A DNA stretch of 64,000 bases. It comes from Exophiala sp. HKRS030 (lineage: Eukaryota > Ascomycota > Eurotiomycetes > Chaetothyriales > Herpotrichiellaceae). The notes below the pieces were generated by a model. The model ran no database searches and was not told where the DNA came from. It saw only the letters and a list, made by a program, of their open reading frames with translations. The stretch covers positions 2,232,001 to 2,296,000 of the forward strand of contig JAHWDD010000010.1 in assembly GCA_023897205.1 (NCBI GenBank), in the 5' to 3' direction. Shown one piece after another: positions 11,401 through 22,408 of this stretch; position 1 is the first letter of the stretch, and each line of letters opens with the position of its first letter. Made by a program: the position numbers and the translations under genes.

Positions 11401-12351
11401 ACCCATCCAGAAACCATAGTTGAAGGGACAGATCACGATCAGCTTGTCTCGCCAGTTATGCCAAGTACGGAACATATTTTGAGCAATGGAGATGGAATTA
11501 CAACACCGATTGCATATTATGCACGTCTTCTATCAATACGGGAACATTTCGGTCAGATTGTTGACACAATTTCCATCTGCTCAGAGTCCTCCAAAATTGA
11601 AAGAGCAAAGACAGGTCCCAAGGACTATCATCTGACTTTGCATGTCATCGATCCCTCCATTGACCAACCTGTTTTGGCACAGATATTTCGACCTAACAAG
11701 AATGCTTTGCCATCGGTAAAAGTGGGAGATGCCGTAATCTTGCGTAACTTCAAGGTGCATACTGTAAAGGGAGCTTTCGCGTTGCTTAGCACGGATACCT
11801 CTGCATGGGCGGTTTCTCAATCTCCAGAATCCAACTTCATTTCTAGTGGTCCACCATTAGAACATGGTCCGGTCGAAGCTTCACACGTCGCAACTTTGAT
11901 CAATTGGTGGAAGGATAATGCTTCAAAAGATGTTCCTATGGAAGAGCAAAAAGAAAATTCTACTGAACCTGAGACAAGATTAACACGACAAGCGAAAAAT
12001 TCCCCTCAACTCACTCTCAAACCACGACCAACTCCAATCAACGTTAGTCGTCGTAAAGCCAACATGACTGACAATTTTGAGAATGAGGAAGATGAAGAAG
12101 TGATCGAAAGTGGACGTGAGAGTCGCTCTCCAATTCTAGAGCGTGGCAATCGTCGTGGTTCAACAGCTTCAACAACAGCTACAAAGGATTTTGCACCTAG
12201 GCGAAGTGGTAGACACAAGAAGTCTCCTAGTGTGGTTCATGAATTGAGGGATGGGACAAGATATGTTGATGACGACAAGACAAACCATGGAAAGCGACGT
12301 GATAGCGTGGTTCATGAATTGAGGGATGGTATGAAGTACGTTGACGAGTAA
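8416..12351 (+). CDS. Telomeric single-strand DNA-binding POT1/CDC13-type OB-fold protein
   Basis: Large (1311-residue) intron-free protein, intact in frame. An N-terminal OB-fold-like segment (residues about 8-100) has alternating hydrophobic strands (YIQATVALVWPYSS, RGQVKVIFRDGCARQL). A very long acidic Ser/Glu/Asp-rich linker with many SP/TP and SQ/TQ sites follows. A second OB fold (residues about 1028-1135) reads TPIAYYARLLSIREHFGQIVD, then YHLTLHVID and VGDAVILRNFKVHTVKGAFALLS, the pattern of the POT1/CDC13 telomeric DNA-binding family. The C-terminus is basic and ends in a duplicated motif VVHELRDGxxYVD (codons at 12232 and 12307). Expected role: telomere end protection at the 3' overhang. 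Whether it is the POT1, CDC13 or TPP1/Tpz1 equivalent I cannot tell. The start context (ATCATGACC) is reasonable and no upstream in-frame ATG is needed. Confidence 0.8.
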   Translation: MTTSSDTSFVPSNHLKILQLSPSISEPTSYIQATVALVWPYSSSIATLALLLVDTYTHPGQVRGQVKVIFRDGCARQLAGTKVGIGDSVRLKLDGCDWKETEDVISTPGKKLSWDLEYRARVLAEISKDGQQPIIVDYTRSDSEESVLNSRLNRTNGVIATPKSYGNGYDKPGTISVPYLTPVKSTRRSSGGTFIDGLDPLAGADGYITGRGRKRTKFARHSGAWSLIDSDDELQIQENQKEISKVDTSLISGAEQNGDGEQFAGPVDAEAGQYRDPELSTVPVEVEVEKDGEVELSLGSIDAGVGQNNTAEPVPESGDADIEDIAEAVSAEVVTPNDHTSSLHTLEDSSDLSHQDELVLEVAPVQDVSKPRSINSPVFGQAEIASDTVSKNVLTPPNQEKTLQPGQDLLENNRDISSEDADLSIDQSPPIMGPPQTPARKLQLAPVEMPEIISPSEDSEQANTPRLMPLASPGLPLVSPLIRRSGVDIGYFPTFDDTVSQLDASGKEEQHVAEDSSKLQDSIVEVEENTTHNETISRIQPDSSSAVSEATHPPLTSTNLDSAEGQPYFIPDHWLSSVEANIAEELLQNAQASPAPAEQQLHADTDNETDDLYGPPVSIQDKSQAEDRKLETSPARQTNIFDDEAHSEVSETSGIPHEPISTLPHPIAIDAVEQFLQFSPVLEEPEEDLSASHPEQPEEDSDAPSTQVISDDDSDTTSVASDELVSSAEDSSIDSEDSAEDISDDEAEVVPVATSRETIMVDVDQSLEAERYSTLIDSEQITNDLVTIPEASNEEDGQAIPTARLGGPEIVDTMSVTDMGEVELPRKDPNSPAESSKDQTDSFPAKTDLESSEDIILRTESSVEITKPQIDTSYLPTPDQTQVDEQIPSTLTVTDPSLSQQMNLIPTPKQTQEEQVDISDPSQTEDNFDQVASTVPILETNAMDSPIHPSKRIIKPKNIPNPYFTPRRSARLSSPGPRKEGLPLSSPLGTSFPSSTHPETIVEGTDHDQLVSPVMPSTEHILSNGDGITTPIAYYARLLSIREHFGQIVDTISICSESSKIERAKTGPKDYHLTLHVIDPSIDQPVLAQIFRPNKNALPSVKVGDAVILRNFKVHTVKGAFALLSTDTSAWAVSQSPESNFISSGPPLEHGPVEASHVATLINWWKDNASKDVPMEEQKENSTEPETRLTRQAKNSPQLTLKPRPTPINVSRRKANMTDNFENEEDEEVIESGRESRSPILERGNRRGSTASTTATKDFAPRRSGRHKKSPSVVHELRDGTRYVDDDKTNHGKRRDSVVHELRDGMKYVDE

Positions 12352-13534
12352 TGGGATATGGAGTCTCATTAGATAGTGGTGTTTGCGGCTTAAGCAAGAT
12401 GAATGACCATGATCAAGCAACACAAGATCAGGCGTCTATTGTCTAGTGTTCTTGCTCCTATTAGCAGTGTCTCGGTGGAGCAAGAGCTGCAGATGGCAGC
12501 TTTGATGGGCAAAGGCCGCAAGCTTCTGTGAGCTGGAAGTCTGCATGTATTCTAATACTGACACAAATAATCATAAATTGTGAAAAAATAGTCAACAACA
12601 CTCCAGGTTTCCAGATCACGTGCGTATATCGGGCCAAACAACGTGCCGCAATTTCCTTAACAGTCGTTTCGCTGCTTGACGCTGCTTGACGCCTTCCTCT
12701 TAAGTGGCTACGTGCATTTCATGGCAAGTGATGTGTCCTGAAATTCTAACTCTACAATTCACCATGTCACAGACACTGGGGTCAAAGAAAACCCTACGGA
12801 GTTACACACAAAGACTCGTCTTCATCAAGTCGTTGACCTTCACTTATCTTGCCCTTCTCCTGGTTGACAAGATAGTTTTGCAGGGCACGCCGGTGCGTTA
12901 GCAAGATTGCAATGTGATTCTAGCCTCTAGGGGAGGGTCTGACTCACAAAAACCTGTTGTTGGTCGTGGAGAAGTCATACTGCGAAGGATCTGCATATGG
13001 ACCTAAGGCACTGACTGACCTACCGGTTGGATGCAATCACAGGCAGCCAGCGACGTCCTTGGGTGGGAGAGTGCTTCTCCGGCTTGAGAAAATTCTTGCG
13101 TTCAGAGTTACGCACATTCTTGAGCAGAACTTTACCTTCTTCGCTTCTCTAACCTCTCCTTGTGTGGGATGCTACCGCAATAACTTGCTTTTTGGATGAC
13201 AGCGGCATGATGGTTGGGTAAGATGTCTGGAATCCCTCTTCACTACGCTGATGTGGTCCTTTGCAAAAGCGTAAGAGCGCAGCAGAGCTATCGGAAATTT
13301 ACCTTCAGTTTTCAAAATTCACGTTCCATCTCTACCTGACCTATCTGCATTCAAAGGTTGTTTCTGTCTGTTCGTTTAGCGACCTCGCAGAGAACTACCC
13401 TTCTCCATAAATTGGTTTCAAATCCATCTCGTGTTACTTTTCGCGATTTTCCTTTCCTCCCTGGTACGGCCGAACGCGAAGAGACGAGGAAAAGGGAGCA
13501 CAGCTGATCCTGCCGTAGAAAAGTTTCAGTAAAG
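12352..13534. other. Intergenic region upstream of the coiled-coil gene
   Basis: About 1.2 kb without a supported gene. It contains a short direct repeat of GCTTGACGCT near 12675-12692 and, at 13438-13449, TTTTCGCGATTT, which resembles an E2F/SCB-type site close to the next gene. The remaining short ORFs look random. Confidence 0.45.
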
Positions 13535-16500
13535 ATGGAAGACGAGATACCAACGCGTTTATGGGCACTGTGAAGCAGATTTCGAAGACGGAGAAGAACC
13601 TATTTCAATCGAATCGTGGTGATGAGGTCCCATCCCTTGATGCCTACAAGCGCTGCAAACATGGCCTTGAATGTCTTGAGGCAGAAGAACCGAATCTGGC
13701 GAACTCGTACGAGAGGTCAATATAGTGCTTGGTAGACAAACCATCCGGGACGCTATTAACGAACACAAGGATAACGACATGACCGATAGCATTGTTAAAA
13801 AGCTGCATCACCTCATGCTACGCCAATTAGCTTTGATAAAGCTACAGCCCAATGCTTTGATCAATGCCGCGGAAATTGACGTCAAAGAGAACGTGAGTGC
13901 AAGGTGGGACACGTGTCAGGGCAGCTTCGTCGACTAGAGACTAGAAACGAGGAGCTAGCCAGATGTGAGTTCAGTCCTTTCGTAAAGGCAAATCGAGTGT
14001 TTTCTAACCAATCTTAGGACAAGCGAGGACTTCGAGAGAGTGATCAATGCATCTCGTTGTTGATTAAGGACTATATATATAGATATAGATATTCTGCAGG
14101 TCTTTGGCAAAGCGGTCGAATTTGGTCACGGTCGAGAAAAGGAGACTGCTCGAAAGGCTCGTGATGGAGCATTCAAACAGACTGAGACATTACAAGACAA
14201 ATGCAACAAACTTGAGCAGATATCCACTGAAACCAATGACCATGCTCAAGATTATCTACAAAAGCTCGAAATCAGCAAAACCAACCATGAGCATTTGCAG
14301 GATAGATTGAAGAGAACCGAGAAAGAGTTGTCAACACTCAAAGAAAGACACGAACAGTTGAACAAAGACAGTGATCAACTCATACAATCGCACGACGTGG
14401 AACGATTAAAGCTAACAATTGAGGTTCAACAACAACAAGGTCAAATCCATCATCTTCAGTTCAATGAAGTCGAGAAGGGCAGCAGAATCAAAAAACTGGA
14501 GGATCAACTCAACCTAGCTGAAGCGCAAGCGATGAGTGCCCCTTCGAGTGATCTAGTCCAATCATTACAAGGTCAACTTCAAGATGCAAGGAAAGAGACA
14601 GATACAATTCGCAAGCAATTCGAAGAGCAAAAGTTGATCATTGGAAAACACAATGGTATTGTCACTGCCAAAGATGTTGAAATGAAACAGCATAAGGATG
14701 TTATTGCTGAGCTTAGCGTCGAAAAAACTTCTCTTCAGGATAAGATTGTCTCTATGCAACAAGACCTTTATGCCGAGCAGGATTCGCATCGTCTTTCCAA
14801 ACAGCAGATGGATATTGCGAAGAGGATGACCAAGACAACAATGGAAGAGTTGAGAATTTTGCGTGAAAGATTGGATCAAGCACGAATAGAGCACAGCACC
14901 TCTTTGGAGGATCTGAGAAGAGCTCTTATGCAGGATGTTAAACGTGAACGCGATTTGGTCGAAGCAATTCGCAAAGATATGGAAAAGATACGACAAGATT
15001 CTCATCAAACTATCGAGCAGATCCACATTCAACGTGATCAAGCACTCAAAGACTACAATCAGGTCTGTATTCGAGAATCAAAATTGTTGCAAGATCGAAC
15101 CCGTTATCACGCAAAGTTGAAATCTGAACAAGAGTTGACCAAGACTCTTCAGCTTCAAATACAAGAGTTTGAGAAAGCAGCCAATCGTTCCAAGACTGAT
15201 ATGGAGAACGAGCGGATGGAAGCACACTCAGTCTTGCAGGAGTCGCAAAAGGCATCTCAGCTCAAGGAAAAGGAACTTCAAACACTAATTACCTCGCAAG
15301 ATCGTCAACTTCAAGAATTGCGAGAAGCACTCACTGAAAAGGCAAATGAAATAACGACTAAATCGGCAGAAATCAACAACCTGAAACAGCAATCTAGCAT
15401 TGTCATCGCTGAAAGAGATGCCTTGAAAGTTCAAACATTAACTCGGCTTGAATACCTATCGACAGACATTGCGAATCAGATGAAAGAAAAGGATGCTCAG
15501 ATCAGGAACTATCGAGCGGACTTGTTGCTCATGCTGGCCAATGCCACTTTCGCCGAAGCTGATATCGACAGGAAGACAAACAATATTAACTCACTGAAAG
15601 ATGATCTGAGGGCAGTGCAATTGAACATGGCTGCTACAGTACACAAGGAAAAGACCACTGCCGATGAACTCTCTCGTACCAAGGAGAGATTGGACAACAC
15701 GAATCGGCAACTCGATCGTGAGACACAAAGATCCACGATGCTTGATAGTCAAAAAATTGAGGCTGAGTCTCAATTGGATCTAGTGAGTCAGGAACTGAGT
15801 CATTGGAAGACAGTTATCTTTGCTGGCGCCGAAATACCTTTCCCTGTTGATATCAACAATATGGCCACCGTTTTCAACAATCCAAGTTATACTACTCATG
15901 AAATTGTTCGAACTTCTGCTCAGAATTGGTTGCAACAAATATCCGACAAAAACATCACTTTTGGTCTTTATGATGCAAATTCATTGGCAGCTGGGATTCT
16001 AATTCTCGCCATCACAGCACCAGATCGTCTTAATCATTCGCTCATTGATCAATTTGTTCGTCAATTGACTCAAGTCAACAGTATCATGCTGCAAGGATTG
16101 GCATATCTACGAGTCACCGTTAAACATTTATGTTCGAGATCAAGAGATGATCACTTCAACGAGGACCAAACCATGTTTATACTACGTACAATTCAATTCT
16201 TGGCCATGGTAATCATCAATGATACGAAATGCATCGAAGACCTCAATTCCTGTTTTTCGAGGTCACGATCCAGATTCACCATTGATAAGACCTTGATCAC
16301 CACTTTGAATATGTACCTCCTCAGTGGCTTAACGGCTCGTTCTTTTTCAAAGCAAAACACCTTGGCTTACCTCGCTTATGTTAATGCGAAAGATTTCCCA
16401 CATGTCGACATGAACTCTCATACTAGGGTTTTGCTGGAGAATGACAAAGTCTTGGTTATCAATAAGGATTCGAACTCTACTCAACAATTGGAAATCTTTC

Positions 16501-16691
16501 CTGAGGAGGCTCTTCGTTGGGTTATCTTGTCAGATTGTCAAGTGGTATTCTTCATCAAAGGTTATCCTGAACTTGGTAAGGAATTGTTGCATGATTGCTT
16601 TCAGGGAGAGTCTTCGACATTACCTCAGATCGTAACGGCATTCCCAGGACTAAAACCCGTCAGGGGAGGAACAGACGAGTACCAGATGTAA
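13535..16691 (+). CDS. Long coiled-coil protein, unknown function; 5' end disturbed
   Basis: The secure part is the frame open from about 14062 to 16691. It begins FGKAVEFGHGREKE, then more than 500 residues of heptad-rich Gln/Glu/Lys coiled coil, then a folded C-terminal domain of about 295 residues (from LSHWKTVIFAGAEIPFP, about 15797) that I do not recognise. This frame has no ATG before about 14532, so upstream exons are required. Coding-like stretches upstream begin at ATG 13535 and continue in shifted frames (LGRQTIRDAINEHKD, then GQLRRLETRNEELAR). One convincing intron lies at 13965-14017 (GTGAGT, CTAAC, TTAG) and a weaker one at 14040-14099. Joining everything needs about four single-base additions near 13556, 13688, 13900 and 13964, unlike the clean C/G-run breaks elsewhere. 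It could be assembly error or real decay of the 5' end. Tail-to-tail with RAD9, 203 bp apart. Confidence 0.6.
13965..14017 (+). other. Probable intron in coiled-coil gene
   Basis: A 53-nt interval with donor GTGAGT, branch TCTAACC and acceptor CTTAG, lying between coding-like segments. Confidence 0.6.
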
Positions 16692-16894
16692 ACATCTGAC
16701 GAAATTACTACTCGGTATCGTGGACGGTCGCACAAGGTCTCATTCAAAGCGATGAGTTAAGGTATCACATTGTCAAAGACAATGCTTACTACAGACAATT
16801 GTCGTTGCTAGATTTGAATTCCGACATGTACGATTAGGCAATCAATTGCAATCAACTGCTCATTCTCAATGAAGTGTATCGGATTATGCTCACT

Positions 16895-19800
16895 TTATTT
16901 GATCCATAACCTCCCTAGGATCAAACTTTGTATGATATGCTCATTACACATAACCTTGACAGAAGCACTGTGAGATTTCGACTTTGCTCTTCCCATCTTG
17001 CGTGCCTTATCAGTCAACATCTTCTCCGCAGCCTCAACATCCCTATCCTCGACAAATACATATTCGATCGATTTCGAAACCTCAAGACGAGCAACTGCAG
17101 AGCTCAAATCTGGTTCTAAATCCACAATACCAGCACCAAGTCCCCTGATCAGGAACAAATAAGGTTTCCTTCGAACTTCAGCTTTGCCTCTTCCCATCAC
17201 AACGATGACATGAGCATTGGCTAAGATATTTGGTCGTGAAACAATCATCTGATGGAGATTGGCCTCAGATGATGAAAGAATCCTTGACCTGGTGGCGCCA
17301 TCGAGAGCAGAGCTTTCACCTGCAGGAAGAAGATAATCTCTCCAATCGACGATGCAATTCCCTTCAATGCATTCATCTAACCATTTCCCGCTCAAACATG
17401 GTAGGCCTAGAGCAAGAGCTTGTACGTACTTCTCCTTGCGTGAATGACGATCTGTCAACAATGCGGCGAATGTGAATTGGGCAAATCTGGACTTCAAGTC
17501 TGTTGATTCAGTTTCGACCAAATCGAGGAATGAATTCTCCAACACATGGCCACCATTGCGCTCAATTGAATTCATTAATTCGGCTTTGCGAGTATCGTCA
17601 TAGGAAACGGCGAAAGTCATACCGGAAAAGAGATTGTCGATTGGAGTGCTTGCCGGCAGGACTACACGACGATTCCGTGAAGTAGGGGTTGTTGGTGTTG
17701 AAGCTCTTTCGACAGGAGTTGCAAAACCTGGTATAAGTTTGTCATCCTTGTATTCATATGGTCGATCCTTCATTTGTCCCCACATGTTGCTGTCCAGATA
17801 AATTGCTGATATTGGTACGGTTTTGACAACATCTGTTGAAATCTCAGCTGGTAGACTCTTCCTTTGTTTAGGAGCGACAAGTACGGCTCCATGACCTCGA
17901 ATATCAGTGACAGAAATGTTCTGATCAGTTTTCTCAAACCCTCGAATTACGTATGACACCTTGGGAAAACCTTTGAAGTCGATTTTGACATGATCTCCAA
18001 CACGTAAATCCAAACTACAAAGTCCGTATTCATCAATTTCCTCTGCATCAAACCCATCCCATTCAATCACAAATCGTTTTGTATCAGAGCCTGCCAAACC
18101 AAGACATCGAGCAGGATAATATGCTCGAGTTTTGCCATTGAAACAAGCAAAGACCATGTTGGGGCAACAATTGGACTCGTGGTTTGAGGAGTTGTAGTGT
18201 CAACAGCAGTGTTCAATTCTGCTGCACCACTCTGGGAGGTGGAATCAGTGATATTTGACATTTCAGGTGACTCATTGAGCTTATTCCTCCCACGATTATT
18301 TCTAGCGGTACGTTCAGTTGTCGAAGGTAGAGCATCGTTATGATGATGAGAACTGTCAGTAGGGTTTTCTTCGGACGTCACGAGCCTCGTCGTAGTCTTT
18401 GTTGATCTTTTCAAGGCATCCATCTGACCAGGACTTACCACTTGGGCATTTTCATCTGTCAATGGAACCCGTGATCGTGTCCTTCTCTGTGTAACTGGTG
18501 TATGAGGGTCTTCTTCAAGGTCAGTAGGTGGTCGAGTCGGTTCGATTTCAACATCGGCTTGCTTTCTACCTTTACGTAGACTTCTCAATTCTGTTGTATC
18601 TGTGATCGAGATCGTAGTTTTCATAACTGGTATCGACTTCTGTGGTGGCGATGCCCCAATATCCCAATGAGAAGATCTTGATTTGGTTTGATTTGGAAGA
18701 TTATCTCCTAATGTGCTCAGTAATTTTGACGAAGGCTTTCTGAGCCTTTTTGGATATGCAGAAGTCTCTGTCCCAAACATTTCTTCATTGTCTGGTTCAT
18801 CTTGTGAAATAGTGACCTGATTAGCCGATTTGTGTCCATTCGATCCCTCCATATCAGTGGGATCCGGATTCAGAGGTGATGAAGAAATCAATCTTCTGCG
18901 CTTGAGATCATGAATCTTGACAGGACTTGTTCCAAGAGTGAGAATATCAGGATCCTGAGCCATGATTTCACTCAAGTTGAATTCACTTTGTGATTGGGAT
19001 TTCTGAGGTGATTGAATGGCTTCAATTTCTAGAAGGCGATTTCGTTTTCTTCCAGGAGGTGTCGCTGAAATGGGAGGACTACTCAAGTCAATCGCATACC
19101 GTGAAAGTGCTGTCGAATGAGGTATCTGAGATTGTGCCGTCTCGAATTCATTCGAAGTAGTGGTATCACTTTTGGTCTTTTTCTGCTGTGAATTTGTATT
19201 TCCCGTTTCATGCTCATTCGAACTCGTTTCAGGAATGGTACTTTGTAGTCGTTGAGATTTCTGAGAGAAGTCATCCTTCGTTCCATTATCTTCGATTACA
19301 CCTTCCACTGTTTCTGGGTTCACTAATATCCTTTGTGATGTCGTCGGCGATTGTGGAATAAACTCAACTCCACCACTTTCGAGAGTTTTGCTACTCGCCA
19401 TATTCGCCCGTTGTCGACTTCTTGATTGTGAAGGTTGTGAATCTGCAACTGCAAATGGTTCCGAACTTTCCACAGTATGTCGCACAGTGATAGTTCGAGA
19501 TTTCTTTCCAGATCTGATCGAAGGGCTATCTTGTTGTAAAGGCGAACCATGTAAAGCACTTTGTAATCTCACAGTCGTCTCAGGTACTTGACTTCCCACT
19601 TCGGAAAGATTTTCTTTATCTTCAATGTCCAATGCTATCATTCCTTGACTAGACCTCGATACCGCAATATCGGAATTGTCTTCTTGCTCAGTTTCAACCT
19701 CACTGTCATTTTCATGATCAACCTTTGATATAGGGGACGTGACATGTTGTGGACGACTCTTGGGAGATGAATTATCTGTAGGACGAATAGGTGAAGATTT

Positions 19801-20955
19801 TGTCACTGGAGTGGAGCGACTTATTCTTTTTGGTGAAGAAATTTGGTCCACAGCTAGTCGGGCTCTTTCATCAATCTCCCTCCTTCTTCTTGATTTGGCG
19901 GTCAGACTTTGACTGTCCTCAAATCCATCATCAGAAGCATCTTCAACCTCAGCCAATGCTTTTTGTCTTTGAATTTCCAATAGTTTCTCTCTTTCCGCCT
20001 GGGATTGTTTCAGAGATTTATACCGAGAAGCAGGTTCGGTAGAAGCTCTTTGGAAATCTGGAATCATCCTAAGTGGAGATGATGTCGCAGCAGTGACTGG
20101 TCTTGGTTGTAATTGAATATTCGGAGAAGGTCGATCAGATGGTAAAGCCAGAACATTTGACACAAAAGGAGAACTATTGTCTTGAGTTGCTGCAAAAGCT
20201 TGACTAAGGCCCATGACTTTGGTACCATTTTGAAGAGGATTCCTCGGTAACTCAGGACTTTCGATCAAATCTCCGTTATACCTCCTCTTTCTTCCTGTGG
20301 CGGGGGTTTTGAATCTCTGTGATTCGGGAAAGTGGGAAATGGCACTTGGCGATTGGGTTGGGGAGAAACCAAGTTGAATAGGATCGGAATCTCCATTTTC
20401 AGAATCGTCTTGTCTTTGTAATCCCGAAAGTAGATCTACGTGACCTTCATCCCCTTCATTCAATGTCATTTGCGTCTCTTCTTGTCCATTTTGAAATCTT
20501 TCACTCCGACTTCGGTTGATGACGGATTCGAAGTGAGAGGGAGATAGTTCTTGGGTAGATTCATCGTTGACCTGACTCATGATCTTCTGAAGAACAGTAT
20601 TGACAACATTTGTACTCAATGGAGGAGCGGAAGGTGCAGGAGGTAAAAGTTGGAATTGATCATCGATTGCATTGGCGGCGAGTTGTGAATCGGGCACAGT
20701 ACTCGGTAAGGTCGGCCATGTATTATGTTGATTGATGGGTGACAATTGTGACAAAGCAATTTGAATAGCTTGCCGAGTTTGTCTACCTGATAGACTTTGA
20801 TCGAAACCAGGCTCTTCATGCGTAGACTAGAACTGTCAGTATGGCGCAACTAGCGTGAATGATTTGACCAGGGTGTTGATCCAACATACCAAATGACCAT
20901 AGAGAATCTCACGCTTGATACTTGAGATGTCTATACTCTCACTTTCGGCTTCCAT
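16895..20955 (-). CDS. RAD9: RAD9/Crb2-type DNA-damage checkpoint mediator, one frame break
   Basis: Nuclear adaptor that recruits the effector kinase to chromatin at double-strand breaks. The true start is ATG at 20955 (MEAESESIDISSIKREILYGHL), followed by an intron at 20827-20889 (GTATGT/CTAG) and a long exon beginning STHEEPGFDQSL. Some 850 residues of SQ/TQ- and SP-rich disordered sequence follow, as expected for PIKK/CDK substrates. A Tudor-like segment begins VFACFNGKTRAYYPARCLG (about 18155-17930); then a BRCT region with FSGMTFAVSY and KWLDECI (about 17640-16895). The frame is broken at G-run 18161-18164, exactly between the disordered part and the Tudor domain; adding one base gives about 1332 residues. 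Naively this gives two ORFs that share an overlap. The order Tudor then BRCT identifies the 53BP1/Crb2/Rad9 family well. Confidence 0.88.
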
Positions 20956-21371
20956 GAGGCCAGAAGATGATCATCCTGATGAATAGGTTCAAGTCATGTG
21001 CATTTGGGTTCGAAATGTCATTTATTGGCATGGGACGAAAAGCGCGTGCCACTTTAATTGATTGACAGAGACGCGACGCGCGGGGAAAGGAAATAAGGTT
21101 AAAAGAAGGCACTTCTGATTGGTATTGGCATAAATCGGCAGCCTCGTGCAGCCTCGTCGGGGTTTGATCAAGAATTTTTAAGATGAACTTTATTGCTCAT
21201 TAATTCATGACTTATCTCATCATGACCATTAAATGTATTGTGAGATACATCCATACCAACTCATGAATCTGGCAATATTCCTATTCGAGATCTCCTTGGC
21301 GAAATCTTTCCTTGCTTATCATCCATCATGACTCATGTCAGGCTGACAAGATCTTGAACTCAAGTCGACGT
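20956..21371. other. RAD9 upstream region and 3' flank of the SDR gene
   Basis: About 0.4 kb between two minus-strand genes. It contains overlapping MCB-like cores ACGCGA and ACGCGC at 21072-21082. No coding region. Confidence 0.45.
21072..21082. promoter_or_regulatory. Overlapping MCB-like elements upstream of RAD9
   Basis: ACGCGACGCGC, two overlapping near-matches to the MluI cell-cycle box, about 120 bp upstream of the RAD9 start codon. Confidence 0.35.
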
Positions 21372-22408
21372 TTAAACGACCATTCGAAATTTCAATTTGT
21401 CCTCCGCGACAATTTCGTCTTTCATCTTTTCTAGCTCATCGACATCCCAAGTAGCAGCGACATATCTCCCGCCCAACCATTCTCTTCGTTCCTTGGTCAA
21501 CCATGTTAGAAATCCACCAGGCAGCGAGATGTCATCAGTCAATACTAAATACAATCGCATTAGCCAAAGACTCATCCTCACAAGAGAAGATACAAGCCCA
21601 AATCCAAGAGTTACTTACGTGTTGACCAATCATCTCCTTCCTTGGTTGAATGTAACTCGGTCTGTGGAGTGATAACAGCACCGGGGTGTAACGCAAACGC
21701 TTGAAGCCCATCCTTGGCATGATCATTGTACATATGCTCGATGATACGGTTGATAGCCAATTTGCTGACATTATATGCCGTAGGGATGAACTCGGACTGG
21801 GTAACATGACTGGCCAAGCTGGTCACGCCAACAAAAGCCCTGACTTCGGATTTATTCTTCTCCTTATCCAACAAAAGTGGAGTCAAGTATTTCGCGGTAT
21901 AGTAAGTTCCCAATAAGTTGATGGATATCACGCGTTGAAAATCATCATCTTCAATGATTCCTACTGGTAAACGACGATTGGTCTTTTCTCCAGTCTTTGG
22001 ATCTTGATCATGTAGGTACTTCGAAATGATACCTGCGTTAGCAACGACTACATCCAATCGACCGTTGAACGTGTCCCGAACACCTTCCGCTAGCTTTTGG
22101 ACATCCTCAGGTTTGGTGGTATCGATGATCTGTGCAAGTATTTGAATCTTCGGGTTGATTCCAAGCAGTTCTTTGGATAAAGCATCCAAGTCGGATTGTG
22201 TTCGACTTGAGATTGCTATTCCAGATATTCCAGCTCGAGCATAAGCCAAGGAGATATAATATCCAAGACCTTTTCCTGCGCCAGTCACGACGACGACGAA
22301 TGGACCGGAGACTTTGTTGTTTTCTGGTAGAGTTGATCCTTCAGCTTTGTCATGTATTGTCGGTGTCAATTTGAATCCCATATGAGGTGGTGGTTGAAAA
22401 GAGCTCAT
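21372..22408 (-). CDS. Short-chain dehydrogenase/reductase (SDR)
   Basis: NAD(P)-dependent oxidoreductase of the classical SDR fold; the substrate is not predictable. The cofactor motif TGAGKGLGYY (TGxxxGxG) follows a 40-residue leader, the structural NAG motif is VVANAG, and the active-site Y-x-x-x-K is AYNVSKLAI. The proline-containing HPGAVITPQTEL segment is the usual substrate-loop region. One intron at 21545-21618 (GTAAGT, TTTAG) joins DDWST to LLTDDIS in frame, giving 320 residues. The frame is intact. Start at 22408; no better upstream ATG in frame. It is probably soluble. A perfect 12-bp inverted repeat lies 140-171 bp upstream. Confidence 0.88.
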
